DNA from: Succinimonas amylolytica DSM 2873
Lineage (GTDB): Bacteria > Pseudomonadota > Gammaproteobacteria > Enterobacterales > Succinivibrionaceae
Direction of reading: 5' to 3'
Assembly: GCF_000378405.1 (NCBI RefSeq)
Contig: NZ_KB899637.1
Span: forward strand, 554,050 to 618,049
DNA: 64,000 nucleotides
Position 1 is the first letter of the stretch. Each line of letters opens with the position of its first letter. Positions 25,982 through 34,767 of this stretch are shown piece after piece. The notes under the pieces were generated by a model, which worked only from the letters and a program-made list of their open reading frames with translations, did no database searches and was not told the origin of the DNA. The position numbers and the translations under genes were made by a program.

Positions 25982-28055
25982 GAATGTCCTTAATTGAAGT
26001 TGGATAATGATAATCTGACTCAGACTGTTCCATGCCAGAGGTTTCATTTACTTCTGATGGTGCGGCTGCGGATAATGCATTATCGGAAGTACCGGAAGCA
26101 CTGTCTTCCGCATCTGATGAATTCGGAGCAGGCACACGCCGGTTATTCTTTTGCTCCCGACTGAATTCCTCCTTCCGGGCTTCGACCAGATCCTTAATTT
26201 TCTTTTTGGCTTCCTTTGTATCCGCGGTTTTCCGCTTCTCCGCTTCGCCGCATATTTCGCTCACTTTGCGGTTTGCCTTTTTTCTCATCTGGTCATACTC
26301 TTCCTGAGCTGCCTTATATGCCTCCTGCCGGGATTTGTTCAGATGCTGACCTTCCCATAATGTCATATTTTTGTACTGAGAGCACTGCGGAGCGAGCTGA
26401 CATACCTTGTAATTTGTAATATTGTCTGGCTCATCAAAGAGATATGCCACTGATATATCTGCCGGATCCAGAGCAATCCATGCATTTTTTGGGCGATATG
26501 GCGTGCTGTTTCTGATAAATGCTCCGCTGGCGTCAAGTTCGCTGTTCCAATATCTCAGTGAGGTTATCGGTGCTCCTGAAGCCAGAATCCCTTCCCTGGA
26601 AAATGAGGCTTCATAGCGGGGCAGCATCAAGATTCTAATGGTGGCAATGCTGATTGTGTTAAGCAGACAGTTTCTTCCGGTTTTTTGCCCCCATTTCCAT
26701 ATTTCTATGCTGGAGGGCTTGCCATCCTGAGGATAGCCGTCAGGCAAGTAATCCCTCAGATGGTTATTGCATGCAATCGCCATTGTGATGGCAATTTCCA
26801 TATATTTGGATAGTGTCAGCGTCGCATAAGGACGCAGATCTTCGGCTCCGGCTTTTTTCAGCTTAACCTTGCTGGGTTTTGCTTTAATAAACTCTGATAC
26901 TGAACTCTGAATGAGTTCTATAAGCCTTTCCACATTGCCTTTCTGATCACCGCGGTAGGAGCCTGTATTGTGCAGTGTTATTCCCAGATTTCCGACCAGA
27001 AGATCGCTCTGATACCCCATAAGTTCAGCGTTATCGCACACTATTTGCGCCGGAATTCCGCTGCATGGCCACGCATCTTCAGTGATTTCCACTCCGTAAC
27101 GCCTGCAAAACTCTGCTTTAGGAGCAAATGCTGAATAGAGAGTATCCGATGCGGAATTAAATGTTGCAGACTCTAAGGTTACATTGATGCCGACAATCAT
27201 TCCGGAGAAGACATCAGAAACTATGTAGAGGGTAGGTCTGCCGACAACCTGATTAGGATCTCTGGAACTTACGAGATAGACATCATCAGTGGTTGAGTCA
27301 ATTTCATAAATCCCTCCCGGCCCCTCTGTCATATCAGCTGCCTTACCTCTGAGCGACCTTATGTCCTTATTAAACCTGATGGCGGTATTCTGTTTTATGG
27401 CTCTCTCAAGTTTGGTGTAATGCTGTTCAAAGTAGTATCGCAGCTGTGTTCTGCTTGGTGCCGGCGTGCCTGGATACTTCCTTTCCCACTCATCAAGACT
27501 GTGTATGTACGCCTTGTCCATGGATACATGATTCTGTTTCAGCAGGTATTTTTTGCAGATCATTTCCAGATGAGCTTCCATTTCCGGGGAACGCGGGCAT
27601 TTTCCCTTGCGTCCGCTGCTATGAATTCCTGTTGTCCGGCCGCTTTCCGGAATAAGAGCAGTTACAGAAAGTCCTTTTTTCCAAAAGGCTAACAGATTCC
27701 TTTTCAGCTTGATAAGCAGTTTTTTATCGCCTCCGGCTGCATCTCTGAAGACAGCCTTTCTGGTGATCGGATTGTACAGCCTGGGATCGCTGACCAGTTC
27801 CTGAATTGAATCAAATCTGCTTTGCGCCCGTTCCAGGAGTTTTGGCGAAACAGCGGACATCCTGAGCCCCTCATAGGGATCCCGCAGATTTTTTGCCGCT
27901 CCGTTTTTGAAGGCATCAGCAATTTGCTCAGCAGAATAATTCTCCAGTTCCAAAGTATCGTGGTACAGAGGGAAAAGAACAAACTCATTCTCCATCTGCC
28001 AGATAATGCGAAAGCAGGTGCCATCAATTTCCAAAACATCATTTACCGCTGTCAT
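25974..28055 (-). CDS. tnsB: TnsB-like DDE transposase
   Basis: Strand-transfer transposase, 693 residues. It has N-terminal DNA-binding region(s) (about 1-230, basic), then an rve/RNase H-like catalytic core with the triad Asp in YEIDSTTDD (about 252), Asp in VCDNAE (about 340) and Glu in KGNVERLIE (about 375). The 35-residue D-E spacing is right for the family. A beta-barrel region follows. The C-terminal 130 residues are Lys/Glu-rich then Ser/acidic, where TnsB contacts TnsC in Tn7. A GGAGAG stretch precedes the ATG. It should bind the three sites at each transposon end. Confidence 0.92.
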   Translation of the reverse strand: MTAVNDVLEIDGTCFRIIWQMENEFVLFPLYHDTLELENYSAEQIADAFKNGAAKNLRDPYEGLRMSAVSPKLLERAQSRFDSIQELVSDPRLYNPITRKAVFRDAAGGDKKLLIKLKRNLLAFWKKGLSVTALIPESGRTTGIHSSGRKGKCPRSPEMEAHLEMICKKYLLKQNHVSMDKAYIHSLDEWERKYPGTPAPSRTQLRYYFEQHYTKLERAIKQNTAIRFNKDIRSLRGKAADMTEGPGGIYEIDSTTDDVYLVSSRDPNQVVGRPTLYIVSDVFSGMIVGINVTLESATFNSASDTLYSAFAPKAEFCRRYGVEITEDAWPCSGIPAQIVCDNAELMGYQSDLLVGNLGITLHNTGSYRGDQKGNVERLIELIQSSVSEFIKAKPSKVKLKKAGAEDLRPYATLTLSKYMEIAITMAIACNNHLRDYLPDGYPQDGKPSSIEIWKWGQKTGRNCLLNTISIATIRILMLPRYEASFSREGILASGAPITSLRYWNSELDASGAFIRNSTPYRPKNAWIALDPADISVAYLFDEPDNITNYKVCQLAPQCSQYKNMTLWEGQHLNKSRQEAYKAAQEEYDQMRKKANRKVSEICGEAEKRKTADTKEAKKKIKDLVEARKEEFSREQKNNRRVPAPNSSDAEDSASGTSDNALSAAAPSEVNETSGMEQSESDYHYPTSIKDIHD

Positions 28056-28090
28056 GACTTGTCTCTCCGTCTGCTTGTTTCTGTGACATC

Positions 28091-28888
28091 TTAGAACCCT
28101 ATGGGGGTGAAATCCTTAAGAAGCGAAGATGTTATGGGTTTTTCGGACATGGGAAAATGCCAGAGGTTCCAGGCCACAAGCATGCGGAGGCAGTCATTGA
28201 TCCTCAGTGGATATCCATGCAGTTCAATAATCTCACTGCATTCACTGTACGGAAGTTCCGGGGCTGTCGCTGTGATCTCCTTCATAAGTTCACTGATGGC
28301 ATTTCTGTCATCATCAGTTATTTCTGTCAGGATATTTCGAGTGCCTGAAATAAGTTTGAAATTGGATTTAAGAATGGGCGAGAAATCTGATGACAGCCAG
28401 ATGGCGAAAGGGATCCCTTTGCGTTCCCAATACTTTCGTTCTATCTGGAGCTTGCTGTTGGTGCGCGGATCCATAATCGTCTGTTTTGAATCCTTTACCT
28501 GAATAGCTTTGTAGTATAAATGATCGCCTTTCTTATACGTCACCAGAAAATCAGTGGTCATGACTATATCACGACCTCCGATTCCGGGGTGGATCAGACG
28601 CATTTCCTTGCAAATATCCCTGGTGTTTGCTGGATCAATCGGAAACTGTTCCCTGACGTCCGCTACATCATTCTGCCATTCAAGGATATAAAAAGCTATT
28701 GCTTCGCCAAATGACAAAACATTAATGACACGCTGTAGCTTCCTGCTCCACATGCGACTGCATCCGACAGGTGATCTAACATCTCTTACCGTTAGCCATG
28801 AGACATAATCTTTAAGCTCGCCTTGTCCTCTTCCGAGCTGTACCCATCTCTCATAATCATCAGCAAAGTTTGTCCTTGCTTTTGGCAT
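28091..28888 (-). CDS. tnsA: TnsA-like endonuclease
   Basis: Restriction-enzyme-like nuclease that cuts the 5' strands at the transposon ends, turning copy-in into cut-and-paste transposition. 265 residues from the ATG at 28888, which has a perfect GGAGG eight bases upstream. The likely active site is Glu about 62 (FGEAIAFY), Asp about 113 (MTTDFLV) and Lys about 132 (IQVKDSKQ), almost the same positions as E63, D114 and K132 in Tn7 TnsA. A C-terminal helical domain for TnsC contact follows. First gene of tnsABC, 35 bp before tnsB. Confidence 0.9.
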   Translation of the reverse strand: MPKARTNFADDYERWVQLGRGQGELKDYVSWLTVRDVRSPVGCSRMWSRKLQRVINVLSFGEAIAFYILEWQNDVADVREQFPIDPANTRDICKEMRLIHPGIGGRDIVMTTDFLVTYKKGDHLYYKAIQVKDSKQTIMDPRTNSKLQIERKYWERKGIPFAIWLSSDFSPILKSNFKLISGTRNILTEITDDDRNAISELMKEITATAPELPYSECSEIIELHGYPLRINDCLRMLVAWNLWHFPMSEKPITSSLLKDFTPIGF

Positions 28889-28921
28889 AAAACCATCCTC
28901 CACAAACGTTATGAGTTCATG

Positions 28922-28991
28922 GTAACAGTTTATTTAGCAAAGTAAACAAGTTAATTTAGCAATTTACAACTGTTTTATTTAGCAAAGTACA
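28922..28991. repeat. Right transposon end with three TnsB-type sites
   Basis: On the minus strand the end reads inward with three copies of a TTTGCTAAATAAAAC-type motif at about 28969-28991, 28947-28965 and 28922-28944. The outermost 20 bp equal those of the other end. The inner sites sit between the end and the tnsA start, where bound TnsB could also repress the operon. Confidence 0.8.
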
Positions 28992-28996
28992 GCTTT
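28992..28996. repeat. Target site duplication, right copy (GCTTT)
   Basis: Identical to 24236-24240 and immediately followed by the ATG of the HAD phosphatase gene. Confidence 0.9.
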
Positions 28997-30166
28997 ATGA
29001 ACAGAATTAATAAATCCCTGGCAGCTGCCACTGTGGTTCTGGGAGTTGGTTTTGCAGCGTTACTGACGCATACCCTTACGGAGGTGCCGGCAGATCCTTC
29101 CTGTTCCGGCATTCCGGAGCTTCAGGCCGGGAGCTCTGCAGTATCTGCCGCCCCGGGGGTTAAAAGGGAGGCCCTGAGTCTCTGGACTAATGAAGCCCCG
29201 GCTAAAAAGGCGCTTCTGGAATATCTGGAAGCCATTACCGAAAAATCCGGAACTGACTATATTCCGGAGCAGGATCGTATTGCTGTTTTCGATCTGGACG
29301 GCACCCTGTTCTGTGAAACAGATCCGAACTATTTTGATTATATGCTTCTTAAGTATCGGGTTCTTGATGATCCGGACTATCGGGATCGGGCTTCCGAATT
29401 TGAGCGGAAAGTGGCCCTGAAGATTCAGGAGCAGAATGAAACCGGCAAGGCCTTTCTCGGTCTTGAGACCGAGCATGGCCAGGCAGTGGCTTCAGCCTTT
29501 CGCGGCCTGACAATGGAACAGTTTGATGCCTATATCCAGGAATTTAAGAAACAGCCTATGCCCGGCTATGACGGAATGCTGCGGGGGCAGGGCTTCTACC
29601 GCCCTATGCTGGAGATTGTGGATCTGCTTCATGATAACGGTTTTACCGTTTATGTAGTCAGCGGTACCGACCGGTTTATTGTCAGGGGAATTCTCCATAA
29701 TTCTCCTTTGGCGCTTCCGGATCGTCTGATTATCGGATCGGATGAAAACCTGATTGCCTCCGGGCAGGGGGAGACTGCCGGTCTTAGCTATACCATGACC
29801 CGGGATGATTCTCTTGTTCTGGGCGGCGAGTTCCTCATTAAGAACCTTAAAATGAACAAGGTGACGGTTATTATGCAGGAAATCGGTCAGAAGCCGGTTC
29901 TGGCTTTTGGCAACAGTACCGGAGACAGCAGCATGGCCCAGTTTGTAACCTCCGGGAACAAATACCGCAGCCTCGCATTTATGCTGGCGGCGGATGATCT
30001 GGTCCGGGAAAATGGCAGCATGGCCAAGGCCGAAAAGATGTATGACCTCTGTCACCAGTTCAGCTGGATTCCCATTTCCATGAAAAGTGACTGGAAAACT
30101 ATTTATGGCGACGGGGTAACCAGAAAGGTTCCGGTTGCTGCAGCCGGGGAACAGTCTTCTAAATAA
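28997..30166 (+). CDS. Exported HAD-superfamily phosphatase
   Basis: 389 residues. A long N-terminal hydrophobic segment (about 8-26) acts as signal peptide or anchor. HAD motif I FDLDGTLF is near residue 99 (first Asp nucleophile, second Asp acid/base), motif II VVSGTDRF near 220, and motif III/IV FGNSTGDSSM near 300, so all catalytic groups are present. The pattern is that of phosphoserine-phosphatase-like HAD proteins found in the periplasm; substrate unknown. The ATG directly follows the target duplication of the Tn7-like element. The former leader with its weak GAAGAG site is now 4.75 kb away, so expression depends on the transposon end. Confidence 0.8.
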   Translation: MNRINKSLAAATVVLGVGFAALLTHTLTEVPADPSCSGIPELQAGSSAVSAAPGVKREALSLWTNEAPAKKALLEYLEAITEKSGTDYIPEQDRIAVFDLDGTLFCETDPNYFDYMLLKYRVLDDPDYRDRASEFERKVALKIQEQNETGKAFLGLETEHGQAVASAFRGLTMEQFDAYIQEFKKQPMPGYDGMLRGQGFYRPMLEIVDLLHDNGFTVYVVSGTDRFIVRGILHNSPLALPDRLIIGSDENLIASGQGETAGLSYTMTRDDSLVLGGEFLIKNLKMNKVTVIMQEIGQKPVLAFGNSTGDSSMAQFVTSGNKYRSLAFMLAADDLVRENGSMAKAEKMYDLCHQFSWIPISMKSDWKTIYGDGVTRKVPVAAAGEQSSK

Positions 30167-30319
30167 CCGCAAAATCTCCCCGGGACTCCGGGGGCGGGAA
30201 TCACGGGGCTTTCAGAGCGGAGGATGCCGGAGAAGGGCTAAAGGCAAATTCTCCGGCGCAGATCTTCTGAGGGCGGTCTCCCGGGAACAGGCCCTGAGAA
30301 CTGCCGCCGGCCGGCAAGG

Positions 30320-31999
30320 CTAGTCAGTCATGCGATCCCCGGTTTCCTGCACATACTCCTCCCGGAGTTCAATGATATTGATATGGTCCAGGCCGCGTTT
30401 TATCCTGGCGGACAGCCAGTTCATAAAGCGCTCTCCCTTTTTGTTAAGTCTCCCGGGACTTTCCTTCTGGCGGAGAAGCAAGCCGGCGGCGGTACGCAGT
30501 TTTTTCCAGAAAGAATAAAAGGGGAGCTTGATCTTCACCATATACCCCGAAGCGTCCTCGATTACATACCCTTCTACATGCTCGGCCAGGAGATCCGGAG
30601 TTTCCTGCCGCTGTTCGTTATACCAGCTCTGAAACTCCTCCGGTGAATTAAGAACGGTACAGAGTTTTTTAACCGGAAGTCCGAGACGTTCTCCCAGGGC
30701 AGTGAGCTCCTGGTAGCTCCTCCGGGAGAATTCCATAGTGTTCTCCACAATGTCCAGCAGTACCACACTGCTTTCGGGATAACGGATAATGTGGGGATCG
30801 TTGACGGTATCGATGCATTCTGTCACCAGGGTTACCGGGTTTTCCGCCAGGTATTCCCGGAGGGCCTCCGGATCCTGGCACTTTTCATCCAGCAGCTTTC
30901 GGAAAAAACCGGCATATTCCGCCAGGGGGTTGGACTTGGAGGTGGTGAAGAGTTCCCCGTTATAGAGGGATACCAGCCCCAGAAAGCCGTTCTCCTTCCG
31001 GAAGACCCGTACCGGGAAACGCAGTGAGGCTTTAAGGGCTTCCAGTCTGGTTTCCGGACGTTCCTCAATATTGAAGAATTTGCGGTACCCCCGGGCTACC
31101 ACGGTTCCGGTCCCGGTATCGATAAAAAGCCCCCGGGCGGTAATGGTCTGCTCATTCCAGATTTTTCGTTCAAAGGCCTGGGTGGTGAAATTGAAGGAGG
31201 AGACGCTGCCGAAATTCTTCTCGATAATGAACCGGTTTTTGCGCAGCTGTTCTACCAGCTCCGGAACGTCGAGGCTGCGGGAGGGATCAAAGATCCGGTT
31301 TTGGTATTCCCGGGACGTGATGGCGTTTTCGGATATTTCCAGAACCCGGAGATTGCCGCCGCACTCCACCTTTCCCTCCAGACAGTACACGTTGTCAGAA
31401 AGCCGTACCGGCGCCTCCTTGCTGCTCCGGTGTCCGAATACCTGGATAAAGTCATGCGGCTGTGTCCGGGCCCAGGAGGCGGCGATCTTGTCAGAATCCG
31501 CATAGGATCCCACGCCGTAAATGAGATCCCGGGCCGCAACTCCCGGAAGTCCCAGAGGCGGGAGAGCCGGAATGCCTCCGTGGCATACCAGAAAGGTTTT
31601 TCCGAAACAGGAGAAGTACTCGCACTGGCGCAGCCGGCGGCAGAACATGCGGATCTCCTTTTTGTCGATCCCTGCGATCTCGTCTTTGGTGCGCCGGAGG
31701 AATTCACTGTCGGTTACGGGGACGTCCTCGGCGTAGCTTCTTAGCGATTCCTCGTGGTTACCCTCGATGAAATGACAGTTTTTGCGATCCCGGATCCCGA
31801 GCATGAATTTCAGAACGGCGGCGTTTTCAAGGCCGCGATCCAGAAAGTCGCCGATAAAGATATAGAGTTCGTCATCCCGGATTTCGGGAAGAGCTTCCCT
31901 GAGTACGGTGTGGCAGCCGTGGATATCTCCAATGACATGGATTTTTTTCCAGCAGGAGTAATCTGCGGGTTTCAGGATAATGGCCGGTTTCTCAGTCAT
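30320..31999 (-). CDS. Metallophosphoesterase-RNA ligase fusion (Pnkp-like end healing and sealing)
   Basis: 559 residues. The N-terminal half is a calcineurin-type phosphoesterase with GDIHGC, GDFLDRG, GNHEE and VCHGG, which in Pnkp enzymes removes 2',3'-cyclic or 3' phosphates from RNA ends. From about residue 250 follows an ATP-dependent RNA ligase related to T4 Rnl1: motif I KENG (Lys about 336), motif IV EGYVIED (about 476) and motif V VKIK (about 488). A helical, basic C-terminal domain ends the protein. It starts 10 bp after the polynucleotide kinase gene with an AGGAG site. Together they supply the three activities of Clostridium thermocellum Pnkp, but split over two proteins. Confidence 0.8.
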   Translation of the reverse strand: MTEKPAIILKPADYSCWKKIHVIGDIHGCHTVLREALPEIRDDELYIFIGDFLDRGLENAAVLKFMLGIRDRKNCHFIEGNHEESLRSYAEDVPVTDSEFLRRTKDEIAGIDKKEIRMFCRRLRQCEYFSCFGKTFLVCHGGIPALPPLGLPGVAARDLIYGVGSYADSDKIAASWARTQPHDFIQVFGHRSSKEAPVRLSDNVYCLEGKVECGGNLRVLEISENAITSREYQNRIFDPSRSLDVPELVEQLRKNRFIIEKNFGSVSSFNFTTQAFERKIWNEQTITARGLFIDTGTGTVVARGYRKFFNIEERPETRLEALKASLRFPVRVFRKENGFLGLVSLYNGELFTTSKSNPLAEYAGFFRKLLDEKCQDPEALREYLAENPVTLVTECIDTVNDPHIIRYPESSVVLLDIVENTMEFSRRSYQELTALGERLGLPVKKLCTVLNSPEEFQSWYNEQRQETPDLLAEHVEGYVIEDASGYMVKIKLPFYSFWKKLRTAAGLLLRQKESPGRLNKKGERFMNWLSARIKRGLDHINIIELREEYVQETGDRMTD

Positions 32000-32009
32000 T
32001 TTTGTGCTC

Positions 32010-32495
32010 CTAAATAATAATTTCTTCGTTATGGCTGAAGATTCGGATACAGGACGGCACCTCGCATTTAAGAAGATTCCGGTGCATTCTCAGAATTTCC
32101 CGTTCCGGAACTGCCTCCAGCGGCGGTCTTTCCTGATTCCGGCGCAGGCATTCCTCCAGGGGCACGTCAGAAAAATCCGCCATGAGTACCCGGTACCGCC
32201 GTTCCTTTGCGAGGTGGCGGTATCTGATGTAGTCCTGGGTTTTTACGTGGCAGGCATCCACTACGGTGAAGTCGCCCCTGGAGATCCGGTTCTCCAGCAT
32301 TTCGTCAAAGCATTCGAATACCAGTCTATTAACCTTCTGGGAGATGCCGATTTTGCCAGCGGTGTCCATCAGCGGTGCGGAGAACATGAGCCGCAGCCTG
32401 TCGGGGGAGATGGTGTAGGATTCAAGATGGTGTTCGCGAATCCAGGTGGATTTCCCGGAACCCGGTAGTCCCCGGGTGATAAGAAGAATTCTCAT
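32010..32495 (-). CDS. Polynucleotide kinase-like P-loop protein
   Basis: 161 residues with Walker A GLPGSGKST (about 9-17), a DACHVKTQDYIRYRHLAKERRY segment around 80-101 and an EECLRRNQERP lid region near 120. These features are those of the kinase domain of T4 Pnk and bacterial Pnkp, which phosphorylates 5'-OH RNA ends. It directly precedes the phosphatase-ligase gene, so 5' phosphorylation, 3' healing and sealing would be produced from one operon. GGAGC precedes the ATG. A general AAA/zeta-toxin-like kinase is the alternative, but the neighbour argues for RNA repair. Confidence 0.75.
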   Translation of the reverse strand: MRILLITRGLPGSGKSTWIREHHLESYTISPDRLRLMFSAPLMDTAGKIGISQKVNRLVFECFDEMLENRISRGDFTVVDACHVKTQDYIRYRHLAKERRYRVLMADFSDVPLEECLRRNQERPPLEAVPEREILRMHRNLLKCEVPSCIRIFSHNEEIII

Positions 32496-33264
32496 TTGCT
32501 GCTCCTGTTTATTCTGGCTGTGCTGATAATGCTATAAGTTTGTAATAAAGGGGACTGATTTTAAGGCAGTGCGAAACAGGACAGAGGGCTTTTGTTTTAC
32601 AGCCAGTCTGTCTTAGGAAATGCGGTATGCTCAGGAATGTTTCCGGCGGCAGAAAAAGCGGCAGGAATAAACAGTTTGCCGATCATGCTGTCCAATGCTG
32701 TCTGAACTTGATTTAAGATCCCAAACCGGTATCGGAAGGGATACAGAACGTTATCCTACTACACAGATTACTGGATTTTTTCGAATCCGGAGAACAGAGG
32801 AGATGATCAGTGAACAGGTTCACAGTTTTTCTTCGTAAGACCGGTGATTCCCCGAATCAGGACCCGGCGGTGTGCCAGCTTTTTGAAAACGTCTGGTCCC
32901 AAGGAACCGTGCGGAGGTCAGAAATGCAGATTGCCTTTCCGTTCTTGTGCCATGACAATGAGGTTCAGATGAGAGAAATGCAATAATGCAGTGATGATTT
33001 CAGCATTTACAGGGAATAATATCCATGATCCGGGAAAGATATGAGATACTGTCCGGACCCGGGGCGTACGCTGCGGCGTTAGTCTCCGTGCTTCCGGGAA
33101 GAACCTTAAATGCAGCGCGCTGAGCTTAAGATTTTCGCCGGAAGCTCCCGGGACTTTATTCTTACTGCTGCTGTCCGGAAGAAACTTCAGGCGGCACTGC
33201 TGTCGTCCGGGGCGGTAATAGTGCCGGGAAGGGGAATCGATGGGAATGACCGGAAACACTGACA
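32496..33264. other. Intergenic stretch with one possible very small gene
   Basis: Promoter region of the RNA-repair operon (minus strand) plus sequence with no recognisable RNA gene or repeat. A 58-codon frame at 32810-32986 is the only candidate gene. Confidence 0.45.
32810..32986 (+). CDS. Possible small protein, 58 residues
   Basis: Opens at GTG 32810 with GGAG eight bases upstream and ends at TAA 32986. Sequence begins VNRFTVFLRKTGDSPNQ and has no hydrophobic segment or known motif. Without homologues I cannot say whether it is expressed. Confidence 0.25.
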   Translation: MNRFTVFLRKTGDSPNQDPAVCQLFENVWSQGTVRRSEMQIAFPFLCHDNEVQMREMQ

Positions 33265-33411
33265 ATGCAGGGGGGGGCAATGCCTAAGAGACCAGGAAGG
33301 GCTTTTTTGCTTTCTTTAGCCGGTGTCTGGGAGGCGGTCTGTTTGATGACGGCCTGTCCGGAAGCCTTGGGTGCGGCACCTAAGGCTTCGGATGAACACG
33401 GGATAACGACC

Positions 33412-34086
33412 ATGGTCAGGGAACAAAAAACTGTAAGATGCCAGGTATGCGGTGCTCTGGAGCCTGAGACCTCCAAATTCTGCAGCGAATGCGGTGCCGT
33501 GCTGGATCGGAACGGAGGAGTTCCGGTGCCGGAAATCAATTCCGGGAATGCCGGTTCCGCCGCAGGCCCCTCGTGCTTTCCGAACGGCGTGACTGGAATT
33601 GCTGAAGGAATGAGTTATTTGCCGGAAGATGATGTTCCGCCGGGGCCCGATGACAGCGGACTTAAGCTTCTTGTGGACTGCTGCCGGAAGACTATTGCCA
33701 CTAGTCTGGGGGACGGCCATGAGGAAACGGTTCTGTATCTTGACGAAAAAAACGGTGATTACCAGATTCATACCTATGTCAAAAATCCGGGAGCCCGCCG
33801 GGAACGCCATCGGGGGTTTAGAACGGACCGGGCGGCACTGGATGCGGTGATGACACGGATTGCAGAAAAGGAGCTTGGGCAGTTTTCCGGGCACAGGGAG
33901 TTTCCGATGACTGGCGGAGAATATGTCTGCAAGTATCTCTCCTCTGACGGCCGGATTATCCGGCTTTCCACGTCGAATGTTCCTTACAGGATGCATGGCG
34001 AGCTTTACGGTGTGGGAATGCTTCTGAATAGCTTTATTGACCAGAGGAGAGAGATTTTGCCGGAAGAATCCGTTCAGGAACAGTAG
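33412..34086 (+). CDS. Zinc-ribbon protein of unknown function
   Basis: About 224 residues from the ATG at 33412; the frame is open to 33265, and a start at 33280 after a G-rich stretch would add a hydrophobic N-terminus. I prefer 33412 because the zinc ribbon CQVCGALEPETSKFCSECG then stands near the N-terminus, as is usual. The remainder (from GLKLLVDCCRKT) is a mixed alpha/beta domain without recognised motif. The CSECG knuckle resembles that of the protein at 1497-2012. Function unknown and start uncertain. Confidence 0.55.
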   Translation: MVREQKTVRCQVCGALEPETSKFCSECGAVLDRNGGVPVPEINSGNAGSAAGPSCFPNGVTGIAEGMSYLPEDDVPPGPDDSGLKLLVDCCRKTIATSLGDGHEETVLYLDEKNGDYQIHTYVKNPGARRERHRGFRTDRAALDAVMTRIAEKELGQFSGHREFPMTGGEYVCKYLSSDGRIIRLSTSNVPYRMHGELYGVGMLLNSFIDQRREILPEESVQEQ

Positions 34087-34207
34087 TGCCGGAACAGGCA
34101 TGGCAAATGCGGAGATATCCGGATTTTGGAAAAGTACCGGTAAATGGTATTGAAACATGTGATATTATGGATACGCGTTCGGATTGTCTTTTTGAAGGAG
34201 TCAAATA

Positions 34208-34651
34208 ATGAAATCAGCAAAATTTGCGGCCACTGCCGTGATGCTTCTGGCTTTTACGTCTGCAGAGGCAGGGTTTTCAGACGGATTTTCCGCTGATAAG
34301 TCCGGTAGTTTTGAGGGCTTTTACAGCAATGGCTATCACTATTCGGTGGAAATTGAAAAGAACGGGGACGATACCTACAGCATGACCTACGGGGATTCCC
34401 AGGGGGCTTTGAATATCACAAGCTGCACGGCTACGGCCCGGAAAGATGGGGCACGTCTGGTGCTGACAACCCCGAAGTCCTGTGTGGATATTGAAATCGA
34501 TGCCCAGTCCGGAAATGAAACGGTGACCAGAAGGTATGATGAGCCCGATACTCTGGTCTATGAGATAACCGCTGACGGCCTAAGAGAGGTTAGACAGGAC
34601 AATTCCGGGGAGGTTACCGAGCTGAGCCGGGCCATTAAAGCAGGGAATTAG
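34208..34651 (+). CDS. Secreted hypothetical protein
   Basis: 147 residues with a Sec signal peptide (MKSAKFAATAVMLLAFTSAEA, cleavage after AEA). The mature part of about 126 residues is acidic, has two cysteines (SCTATA and KSC) that could form a disulphide, and looks beta-rich. GAAGGAG precedes the ATG. A terminator follows 60 bp after the stop. No family recognised. Confidence 0.7.
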   Translation: MKSAKFAATAVMLLAFTSAEAGFSDGFSADKSGSFEGFYSNGYHYSVEIEKNGDDTYSMTYGDSQGALNITSCTATARKDGARLVLTTPKSCVDIEIDAQSGNETVTRRYDEPDTLVYEITADGLREVRQDNSGEVTELSRAIKAGN

Positions 34652-34711
34652 AAAGCAGGCCCCAGGAAGGACCAGAGGGGATTACCTCCGGTCCGGTTAC
34701 CGGAATAGAAT

Positions 34712-34749
34712 ACTCCCAGGTTTTTGATTGAGAGCCTGGGAGTTTTTTG
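34712..34749 (+). terminator. Terminator
   Basis: ACTCCCAGG (34712-34720) and CCTGGGAGT (34735-34743) form a nine-base stem followed by TTTTT. It ends the secreted-protein gene and is the last core feature before the foreign region. Confidence 0.85.
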
Positions 34750-34767
34750 TGTGCTCGGCATGTTCTA

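Larger units (their letters stand above)
24241..28991. mobile_element. Minimal Tn7-like transposon carrying only tnsABC
   Basis: A 4751-bp element bounded by TGT...ACA ends. The outer 20 bp are identical inverted repeats (TGTACTTTGCTAAATAAAAC), flanked by the 5-bp duplication GCTTT. Inside are only tnsA, tnsB and tnsC, all minus strand, filling almost the whole length. There is no tnsD/tniQ target selector, no tnsE, no CRISPR array and no cargo. Intact ends, duplication and genes suggest a recent and possibly active insertion. It lies between the rpoC terminator and the start codon of the HAD phosphatase gene. Confidence 0.93.

Noticed and set aside
24308-28888. Hidden tniQ/tnsD or cargo gene in the Tn7-like element
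   Set aside because: The three genes and two short ends fill the element; remaining gaps are under 40 bp internally and about 100 bp at one end.
33316-34158. Minus-strand open frame of 280 codons
   Set aside because: Antisense to the zinc-ribbon gene with its clear CxxC knuckles; Pro/Arg/Ser-rich composition typical of a shadow frame in GC-rich coding DNA.
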